A stretch of 64,000 bases of DNA, from assembly GCA_029721515.1 (NCBI GenBank), contig CM056561.1, forward strand, positions 9,222,501-9,286,500. The letters are read 5' to 3'. A program made the translations under genes and the position numbers. Below the pieces are notes generated by a model, which saw only the letters and a program-made list of their open reading frames with translations, was not told where the DNA came from and did not search any database. Source of the stretch: Synanceia verrucosa (lineage: Eukaryota; Chordata; Actinopteri; Perciformes; Synanceiidae). Shown here piece after piece: positions 55,291 to 64,000 of the stretch. Every line of letters starts with the position of its first letter. The first letter of the stretch is position 1.

Positions 55291-55550
55291 ACCAACCATC
55301 CAACATCTAACCAACCAACCAACCAACCAACTAACCAGCCATCCAACCATCAAAACAAACAACCATCCATGCATCCATCCAAACAACCCCCCCGTCCAAC
55401 CAAGCATTAATCCATCAAACCATCCAAACAACCATTCAACCATCCGAGCAACCATCTAACCAACCATCCAATTGTCCAACCAATTGTCCAAGCAATTATC
55501 TAGTCAACCATCCATCTAACCAACCACCCAACCAATTATCTAACCAACCA
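55291..55550. repeat. Imperfect tetranucleotide repeat field (AACC/ATCC type)
   Basis: Tandem AACC, ATCC and related four-base units with scattered changes over about 260 bp. The minus-strand translations rich in Gly, Trp, Leu and Val are artefacts of this repeat. Confidence 0.9.
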
Positions 55551-56696
55551 GAAGTACTGCCGCTGTGTGCATCTCACTAACTTCACAGTGCAACAAAATG
55601 AAGCGTAGCTGAAGTAGTAGAAATAGTTTACAAGTGTCTCAAATGAAGATCACCTTTATTTTACGTTGATCATTTATTGTACTGTTGCATAGCTGTGTGC
55701 GTTTATGTTTTATTGGAAATAAAATGAGCAAAGTTGCATGACATGTTAACAGATCGTCCTTGTTTTATTTTACAACCTAAAATAGATAGTAGTTTTTGTA
55801 CAGGAGAGGAATTCATGTTTTAATGTGCTATTTTGAAATAACATCTTGTAAACACAAGGATATATTACATTATGGCCTATATATTGCTTTCCAGCAAATT
55901 ATGACTTCACATGTCTCTGTTGCTGTTACTGCTGCCTGTTAGTCAGTTTTAGTGGGACAGCAGAAGATGCCAGTATAAAATCCCAAATAATCAGATGTTT
56001 TCAAATTGATTCAGCAGTTGAGTGACACAAAGAGGACAAAAAAGCAAAATAGAAAGTTATTTTTCCCCTGAACTCCACAGCTGGCTCTTGCTCATTAGTG
56101 GACTATCAACAGAAAATAGAGCTCGGTGGGGAAAGCTGCCAATCATTTAACCAGTTTCTCAAGTGTAAAGTCTTGAGTGTTGTTTGTTGTTTGCTCCTGT
56201 GTGTGACTATACTGTATATAGTATGAGAAAATTGGTGCGTGGTGTTGGTAAAGACTTTAAAAAGAGTTGTACTCAGAGTAATATAGCAATATGGCACACA
56301 GTTTGTGTGGCAAATGTTATACCAAAACATTCTAATATTTGTTTCTTGCTTTTCTAACAGTGATATTGTGTGTTGTCATTTGGGTCACTCCAAACTGTTC
56401 ATAGTTGTAAACTATGAAAAATCGAAGGAACTGTTCTTCAGATTGAGTATTTTAGACCCACAGAAAAGCTTTACAGAATATATCTGACTTTTGTAGGAAG
56501 ACTGCCTGAACCATACTTAAGTGGCCTATTAGAGTAGCACAACATGTAACATACAATATACAATATTGTATATTTAAAAGTAATAGGCTGATGTCATATT
56601 AGAGCCATAAACACACATTACATATAAGAAATTCTTCACATTAAAAGTCTGTAATTTGATTTTCATTCTTACAAAATTATTTTAAGTTGACAACTA
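55551..56696. other. Intergenic AT-rich region
   Basis: No gene, repeat family or regulatory motif that I can support. Confidence 0.6.
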
Positions 56697-56803
56697 ACCG
56701 GATGTGATTAATAGTGATCAGCGTCACGTGATAGGATTAGTGTCGCCAATGACAGCAGGTGCAGACGGTTCACAATGGGTCAATATGTGTTTGTGGCGAA
56801 ACG
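56697..56803 (+). promoter_or_regulatory. Compact promoter-like block with possible first coding exon
   Basis: Within about 110 bases: ETS-type ACCGGATGTG (56697-56706), GTCACGTGAT (56723-56732, CLEAR/E-box type), CCAAT (56746-56750), then ATG in ideal context (CACAATGGG, 56775) followed by ten codons (MGQYVFVAK plus CG) and a strong donor CG|GTGAGT at 56803/56804. CpG is locally enriched in an AT-rich neighbourhood. This arrangement is typical of a housekeeping-type first exon, but I do not recognise the peptide and no downstream coding exon is identified, so the call is tentative. Confidence 0.4.
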
Positions 56804-59800
56804 GTGAGTAACCACGTTAAGAAAGGCCATTAACGACAAAATGATAGCCTCACAAATAAGTGTCCAACTTGAAGAAGAGAAGGAACCTTCACGTCCACTT
56901 TAAAAACATTACTTTGTCTCTGTAGCTGAAGGTTAAAACCACAAACATTTTGACGTTAGCTTGAAGCACAGCTGTGGTGATGACGACTACTGTTAAAATA
57001 AACATTTAAAATAACAAAGCAGCTTGTTTTAATCTTGTAACTCAATTACTAAATTTCCATACCATTTTTAGAAATATGGATACGGTACCTTGACCGTCAT
57101 AAACCTATTCCTTTAGCTAATGTGGCTAATGATAGTTTGCCACTTGTTGTCAGTGAAGCCCATAGAACACAGTTAGCCTAGCCTAGCTCCAGCCTGTCAT
57201 TCATGTACAGGAGGTTTGGCCGTGATATTCAGTCTGAAACAAGCAACTAATTATGACATTTACATTACATCAAAGTAATATAACCGGACTTGGGAAAGGG
57301 AAAACACCTGTCAAGGGAAAATAAACACTAGCTGGTGGATTTGGGCTGGTTGATAATGGTATTATTTTGTAAAGCCAGCCCTTAATCATAATATTGCCTT
57401 TTTAAAACTACATCGTGTAATGCCTATTTAACTGCTTGAAAAATAACATCAGCATGATTTTTGGTATTGTCAGGAATAAATATACAAAAACAGGGCTCTC
57501 ACCACCATTTTTTGGGTCAACACAGAGTATTAATATTTACAAATATGTTTCCACAGCAGTCTTTTTCCACTTTGGTAACAAACATGTTTGTGTTTCTCAC
57601 TGTTTCTAAACAAATGAACTGAATGTCTTTCTTCTCTGTATTGTTCAGCCAGTCTTCCTCGTAACGATACAATACAGTACAATATTTTGGACTTGGAGAG
57701 AAAACCATAACAAACATTTTTTTTTTTGTCATTGAAGTTACATGTTTTATCCAGCCTGAGCTGTTTTAAAGGATATATGCACTATTTATCAACATTTACC
57801 CACATTGTCAGTTTTTTTTCCCATGTAGGTCACTCAGATAAAAGCTTTCACAATGATTTAAGCATTTATTATATTTATTTATTATTATAGTATAGCTTCA
57901 ACAGTCTAACACTCTTAGCATCATTAGCAATTATAAATAGTTGTAGGATTTATTTTATTTTATTAATTCCCCAGGCAGCTCATTGAAAACCCTTATTGTA
58001 TTTTTGTATTCTCTCTGGCAGCAGGGAGATGAAATGTCAGTTTGTTTCCACAAGATGGAGCTCAAACCAAATATTGCAGTTTCTTTGTGTTGTCTGTCAC
58101 CCTTCAGTATAGATGAGAGGCAGGAAACACTCCTGTCAGGATCACAGTATATGTACTATAATACAGCAGGTGGCGCTAGTGATTTATCTTCCGAGTAACA
58201 ACTTGTAAACTGCCTAATTGGAGGTTTTAGCAATGAATAAGCAAAACAATCTGAAATACTTAAAATATTATGTTGATTAACTTTATCAGTTGGTTTAAAT
58301 TGCTATATTAAATTCATCATCTCCTGAACTGGTGTGTTTTGATTTATAGTGATGGCCTCTTAGTGAGTTGGATTGTTATTACTGGACAAGATTCAAGCAA
58401 GTGATTTCACTGTCCTGAACTTTTGACTGTTCAGTTTTAGTCGAGAGCAGGTCACGTCAGCCAAACCAATCACCCCACCCCTGACACTTTTTACTGAATG
58501 AATGAAGTATTTTAAATCAATCTGATAAAGTTATGAAAGCAAAGAACTTAATTTCATGCAATAAAATCTGTTCATATAACCAAAGAAGTATCATACATTG
58601 TCTCAAACAGATTGTAACTGGCTTCCATCTGCTTTCAGAGGTGAATTTCAGTGTGGCCACCTCACAGTCATATATGGCTTTTGCCGAGATAGAAAATCAC
58701 CGCTTTGCCCAAGAGAGGATTATAGTAATTTCCAATAAGATTGGACTGTAGGAGGAGGAGGAGAGTGGGGTGGAATCTGTGTGTGTGTTTGCATGTTTGT
58801 GTGTGATGTGCGTATGGAGGATGGTGAGGGAGGGGCAGCGAGTGGTCATCGTCATCATTGACATTTATTTTAATGAAGCCCTCACCCTTTCACCTCTCCC
58901 ACAGGTGCTGTAAGCATCTCACCCAAATATGCACTGGTCACAGTGGGAGGAAAGGCCCAAGCAGATCTACATCACACATGACCTGAAACCGAGCGTCAGT
59001 CGAAATACGTCATAATCTACGTGGCCATTGTTAGGTACGGTAAGATAATCCAGTTTTATTATCAGTTGGTATTGCTTAGTGAAGCAGGCTTACAATCCAG
59101 GTGAGGTTGTTGAAGTTACAAGTCTTTGATGACATACCTGATGCCATGCAGGCTTAAAATGGAGAATGCCATATTCACTTTTAACTTCATTAAATCAGAA
59201 CTTTAAAGCTCAATTTTAATCACATGCCTATAAAAATGTGTTTTGTTCCAAGGCAATGTATATATCTCGTATATTCTGTATTTAAAAGAAAGTTTTCTGT
59301 TATTTTAGTTGTACTAGTTACCTTGTTGTTTTGAGACCACAGATATTACACCTGGTAGTAAGTCAATGAATATTAATTTTATACCATCCAAGCTAATGTA
59401 TTTAGTTATGGTAAATATCAGGTGCATTCCACACTTGATTATTTGATTATAAACGCTTTGTTTATTATCTGAAAGTAAACAAATTCATGGTAATCAGACA
59501 TTGAAAACCTCTATGGTGTAGTGCTCCCACAGGCAGTGAGAATAATCACACCCCACCTGACCAGAAGGGTTTGGGTATGAGATAATGTTGTGTACCAAAA
59601 TCACTCTCGTCGGGGCCTCAGAGGTCTAATTTTGTGCATGAGAACTTTTGGAAAGCTCAAGGTAATCATTTGATTTTCTTTGAGGTCGAAATTTCCTAGA
59701 AATTGTGGCTTTTGTTTTGGTTTTTTGGTTGAGGGGAGGCAGCTTTTCTTTGCTGAGGGCTACTGGTTTGTGCTGCTCTCACCTGTCAAGTATAATTTTA

Positions 59801-60540
59801 TGGGACTAAGGTATAAAAACTGCCATCCATCCAAAGTGTCTGCAGCGCTGTGCATTCCGTCTAACAGAGTGAAAAAGTTTTGGAAATCATAATAACTAGG
59901 CCTACACAAACTCATGAAAAACTATTCAGATACTTACTCCGGTGAATTATCTTGTGCTGCTTTCTTTCCTGTCTTGTTAGTGTTTTGCAGTATATTGTAT
60001 ACATTGTTCTTGATGGGGCCCCTGTGGAACCTTAAGCCACAGCTAACAAGAAAAATGTTACCTTTACCCACCCAATATCTCAAATAATCCTAGCAGCATA
60101 ATGATTGTCCTGCTGTAATATTGATCTTTTGCATGATATCTATATTATTGTTCCAGACGTCTATCCTCAGGTACCCGATGACTGTTATTGTTTCCCCATT
60201 TAGCTGCGTGGGGCTGAGGATGGGATGTGAGCTTCTTCAGATGCGGGTGTTTTTGCTGACAGGTGTATTTGTTTATTTTGCGTGTCCTCATGTATATATG
60301 TCAGTGCAGCCATACATTTTAGTGTGTACTTGTGTGTTGCGGGTGATGCTAGCTTCCTGAGGCTGATTACCACCCTCTTCCTAGCGTCTTGTTTTTGCCC
60401 GTCTCTTCGCCTGTGTGGAAGTTGTGTGGGCACTCTCTGGATTGCCTCACCGCCGAAGCATGCCGGACCCTGTTATCCAGCTATCCATCTGTGTTATTGA
60501 TTTTTTTCCCTCTTTGTAGAGTTTCATCTTTCCTCCACTT
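56804..60540. other. Region downstream of the candidate promoter
   Basis: Mostly AT-rich. A possible exon starts after a good pyrimidine tract and acceptor at 58904 (CACCTCTCCCACAG) and may end at the GTACGG donor-like site near 59035, but joined to 56803 it gives a stop after 26 more codons. No protein family recognised. Confidence 0.5.
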
Positions 60541-61140
60541 TTCTATAGAACGATGGAGAGGGAGGGAGAGCGAGAGAGAAAGGAGGGGCGAGCGAGGGGG
60601 CAGAGCAGAGATCTGAAAGCTGGTGGTGGTGGTGGTGGGGGGGGGTGTGGTGGTGGTGGAGGGATGGAGCAGCGGTGGGGCTTCTGAGGGTCGGGGTGTG
60701 AGAGGTTGGGGGGGCATTCAGCCTGGACTATGGATGAGCAGAGAGAAAGAGGCACTCTTGAAGTGTTGGAGCTTTTTTCTCTCTCTCTCTCTCTTCGTTT
60801 CTCTCAGTTCTCTTGGGAGCGCCCCCCTCCTCCTCCTCTTCCTCCTCCTCTCCTTCCTCCTCCATCCTGCTCCGAGGCGCCTCTGGTACACACGCTCCAC
60901 TCGCCCCCTCCTCCTCTTCCTCCTTCTCCTCCTCCTCTGCCTCTCGTTCCGTCCGCCTGCCTGCCGTCTCTCCTTCCCGGGGGGCTCGGGCAGTGCTGGC
61001 GGCGCAGCCGTGATTTGCAGGAGATTTGTCTAAGTGAGAAGCAATTAGTGTGCCTAAGCACCGCTAATGTATGCATGCTGGGGCCGCCGCAGCCCCTCCC
61101 GCTTGGCGGTGCCAGGCCAGGCTAGACCAGGGCACCGTTG
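60541..61140. promoter_or_regulatory. GC-rich block with G-rich and pyrimidine-rich tracts; candidate CpG promoter
   Basis: GGT/G-run sequence at about 60621-60715 (several runs of three or more G, able to form quadruplexes), then CT/CTC-rich sequence (about 60776-60955), then CpG-containing sequence to about 61130 (GGGGGGCTCGGGCAG, GCGGCGCAGCCG, GGGCCGCCGCAGCC). Such blocks often mark 5' ends of genes. Open frames here are low-complexity and not convincing. Confidence 0.35.
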
Positions 61141-63499
61141 GCGTTCTCTCTCCTTGTCTCTTTTCATCTGCACGCCGTCGTCTTGCTCTCGCTCCCCTTC
61201 AGATGACCCAGTCCTCTCTGATTCTATTAGCAAAATAATTAGTGCTGAAGTTTGTGTTGTTATTTACCATGGAACACTAGAGAAAGTATTCAAATGTATG
61301 TGATTGTACACATTACTCCTTGCAGTCTAGAGGCCTCTCCAGAAAGTGCCAGGGTACACTGGGTTTGTGAACCTTCTACCTTGTAAATTTCACAGAGGCT
61401 CGTGGAGGTGATATCTGTCCCTCATCTTCTCCTACATATGTTTCCATTGTAGATTCGGAGGAGGCTTTCTTAAGCCTGGAAATTTAAGTCAGTCACTGAT
61501 AGCAAGTGGTAGCATAATTTGAGTGCAGTAATCCACACACTTGAAAATGCACTCAAATGAACACACAGACACATTGCAAACACACATGCATGACAAAGTG
61601 GAACAGTGGTGGGTGGTAGGATTCCCTTTGAAACCTGCGGTGTAGAAAGGCTTGTTTGCGAGTGTGCAGGCATGAGGGGACGTCCTGCATGCTGCGACTC
61701 CCCAACTACTTGAAGATGAACTTTGGCCTTTTCTACACGTTCATTCTCTCTTACTCAGACAAAAACAAGATTAAGTCTGCTCATCTTCACGCCGCACTGA
61801 CTGCCTTCCAAGTGGGAGCCTACATGGACCGTGGGTGGTTTTGGAGCGAGGTGCTCGTTAATTAAAGATAGGCTAATTACTGGCGCTTCTTAGCCTGGCT
61901 TTGCGGTGCTGATAAGAGGATAATCCTGGAGAGAAAGGCGGAGATTGAACGGGCCCCAGTAGACCAGGCCTCCTGCTCAACTGGACTGGAAGAACCCCCC
62001 CACACACAAAACACACACACGCCTAAATTCTCCTGCAACCCCCCTGTCCCGTCTGGGCTTCTTTAAAGAGCAGGACCTGCAACCAGAGAGTATAGAATAT
62101 TCAAGCAGGCTGCACTTCAGCAGGAGGAAGCCTACATGAAAGACAGTAGCTACTGCTTGTTAGGCTCATGGTTTCTGAGGCTATTTTAAAGCTACATCCA
62201 CTGGTTTAGCTGAATTTGCTATAGAGCTACATCCCTCAAACATCTTTATTCAAACACACTTGTGTCTGTTTGCTAATTTGGATGCTTGTTTATGGCCATG
62301 TTAACTTGGTTATCCATTGAAGCCTTCTCTCATTCCATGTGGACATGTAAATAATCACATTTACATACCTTGCAATCACATGACCGAAACGTTGCATGAC
62401 CCGACTATCATTCACGTGTCCCATATTTTGTCATGGGGAGTTAGCCATTAGTACTTGCTGGGCTGTTTCCATATGCTGGGCCTCCACAGATCTATAATTC
62501 AGAGGTGGCAGATGTCTCCATGCAATATTCATGAGTGCCGTTCCATGCCGGGCTAGCAAGCGAGCCAGCAGCAGAACCGTCACAAGGTCCCTGCATATAG
62601 GGGGTCTCTTCCATGTTGACCTGCGAATGCACTTTCCCCGCAACTCCTTCCTGCAAATGGACTAGAGAGACTCTTGGATAACAGATAGCATCATAGGATG
62701 TAGAAGCCACATAGATGCTGTTGTTGGTGATATTCTTTAGTACGTAGAATTATGATTCATGATTATACATGGACATGAAATTATTTTACATGTCTGTTTA
62801 CTTGTCTCAATCTGTAGTAGTAATAGTTGTATAATGTAGTCCAGTTTTTGTCCCATACTACGATATTTCTTGTGTTGATTTTGACCATTCTTTTTGATTT
62901 TTATTGGACAACTCTATGGATGTTGCCTACTGTATTATTATACATTGTTTTAGGGGCCCTTTTTATAGGGTTAGTTGACCAAAATCACACCAAGTAAAAT
63001 AAATTTTTCACTTACCTCTAGTGTCTAGTCATTCGATTTTGTTTGTCCAACAGGTTTCATAGAGATATTTTGCAGCAGAAAGTAGTTCCAGTCATTTCCT
63101 GTAAACAGTCCAACTGATTACAGCAAGATCTATAAATTATCCAGAGCGGCCCAGACATTGTCTCTGGAACGTTACACTGATCTCTTTTGTACTCTGATGG
63201 CAGCAAAATCTCATAGACCGATATCTCAGAATACAAATAAAACCAAAACTATCTGCGTTGCCAGACACCTGGAGGGAAGTGAGAACACACGTCTCCTTGT
63301 AATTTAGGTTTAAAACTCTCCATCTCTTCTTATAGCACCTAGGACTGCGTAATGCAGTATAGAATATTCTAGGATTCTGTGGAGCCAAGGAAAAGGTTGG
63401 CTTTTGCGGCTGGGTGTGTGCATGAGTGTGAAGCGTCTACTCTGTAAATCACACCTACATACCTGGAGGAGACAGCAGTGTTGTGTGCCGATACCCTCA
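61141..63499. other. Region without recognised gene
   Basis: No exon, repeat family or RNA gene that I can support. About 62430-62710 is relatively complex and could be conserved non-coding DNA. Confidence 0.55.
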
Positions 63500-63715
63500 A
63501 AGAGTGGGGCGATAAAACACACGCGCGCGCGCGCACCCAAGATCACAAGCTGCCGCCAGCGCCAAGCCTGGCCGGCGCTGAACCGGCAATCCGATACCTC
63601 CTCCGGAGCCGTGCAGAGTGGGTGTGGGAGAGAGGCTTCCATAAAGTCTGTCCCGCCGGTCGGCCGTAACCTGAGCTCCCAGCAGACAGCCGCGGTGCCT
63701 TGCAGTCAGGCACAG
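63500..63715. promoter_or_regulatory. Small CpG-rich block near the window edge
   Basis: Dense CpG (CCGCCAGCGCC, CCGGCGCTGAACCGGC, CGCCGGTCGGCCG) preceded by an alternating CA/CG tract (63517-63536). Possible promoter of a gene to the right; no exon identified. Confidence 0.35.
63517..63536. repeat. Alternating (CA)(CG)n tract
   Basis: ACACACGCGCGCGCGCGCAC: purine-pyrimidine alternation with high Z-DNA potential. Confidence 0.95.
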
Positions 63716-63716
63716 A

Positions 63717-63766
<50 letters not shown>

Positions 63767-63790
63767 GTGTGTGGGTGTGTGCGCGTGCGC
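63716..63790. repeat. (GT)n microsatellite with GC end
   Basis: About 75 bases of mostly GT units with TTTG, TATG and GGG interruptions, ending GTGCGCGTGCGCC. Confidence 0.97.
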
Positions 63791-64000
63791 CGACAGGTGA
63801 CATGCTGCCACACGCTTGTTACCACGCTTGGGATCAGACCTGTGTGCATGTGTAGATTACAAACACCAACACTTAGACACCCGCCATTGACTCTCTGTCC
63901 TTCTCACAACTTTAGACACGCAACGCCTTCATCTCTCTAAAATGCCTTTCTGCAACGTGTTAACACATCAACCCTTTTTTCACGTTGACCCACCCTCTCC
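63791..64000. other. Window edge, nothing recognised
   Basis: No coding or repeat signal beyond scattered CA-rich sequence. Confidence 0.6.

Noticed and set aside
55195..55455. Minus-strand frame rich in Gly, Trp, Leu and Val
   Set aside because: Translation of the AACC/ATCC tetranucleotide repeat.
60623..61125. Frames of up to 139 codons in the GC-rich block as a protein-coding exon
   Set aside because: Long runs of Leu/Ser/Pro or Val/Gly come from CTC and GGT repeats; no conserved motif.
43976..64000. SLC45A1, the human neighbour past the RERE 3' end
   Set aside because: No translated segment on either strand resembled the transporter, so no neighbour gene is named.

Overview
The window is vertebrate nuclear DNA, almost certainly from a ray-finned (teleost) fish. 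It holds split genes with GT-AG introns, many CA/GT and TA microsatellites, a Tc1/mariner element with an intact transposase, and several non-autonomous hAT-like and TTAA-flanked elements of kinds common in teleosts. No prokaryotic-style genes, CRISPR arrays or viral genes were seen.

The one protein-coding gene I can assign is the + strand orthologue of RERE (arginine-glutamic acid dipeptide repeats protein, atrophin-2), a nuclear transcriptional co-regulator. Nineteen coding exons lie between 4187 and 41870, followed by a 3' UTR of about 2.1 kb ending at the AATAAA at 43951. All 19 join in phase and encode 1384 residues plus a stop: the C-terminal part of the BAH domain, then ELM2, SANT, an atypical GATA zinc finger, a long proline-rich region, the Arg/Glu repeats and the atrophin C-terminus. 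The exons for the N-terminus and the start of the BAH domain must lie upstream of the window. Teleosts usually keep two rere paralogues; I cannot tell which this is.

Layout: 1-4186 is intron upstream of the first visible exon. From 4187 to 35423, eight small exons are spread over large, repeat-rich introns, the largest 7.8 and 10.5 kb. From 35424 to 41870, eleven exons are tightly packed. Inside the 4.8-kb intron ahead of the ELM2 exons is a CpG-rich block (about 10330-11560). It contains an apparent alternative first exon (ATG at 10886, donor at 10912) that would splice in phase to the first ELM2 exon and give a BAH-less protein of 1290 residues. This is the most interesting feature of the window.

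From 43976 to 64000 I recognise no host coding gene. It contains the complete Tc1/mariner element (46345-47945), older repeat fragments, a tRNA-derived SINE-like fragment, a tetranucleotide repeat field (55291-55550), a compact promoter-like block with a possible first exon (56697-56803), a G-rich to pyrimidine-rich GC block (60541-61140) and a CpG block near the right edge (63500-63715). These last three may belong to a neighbouring gene beyond the window. Coding calls rest on direct translation, splice-phase bookkeeping and recognition of the RERE family; statements about regulation are inference.
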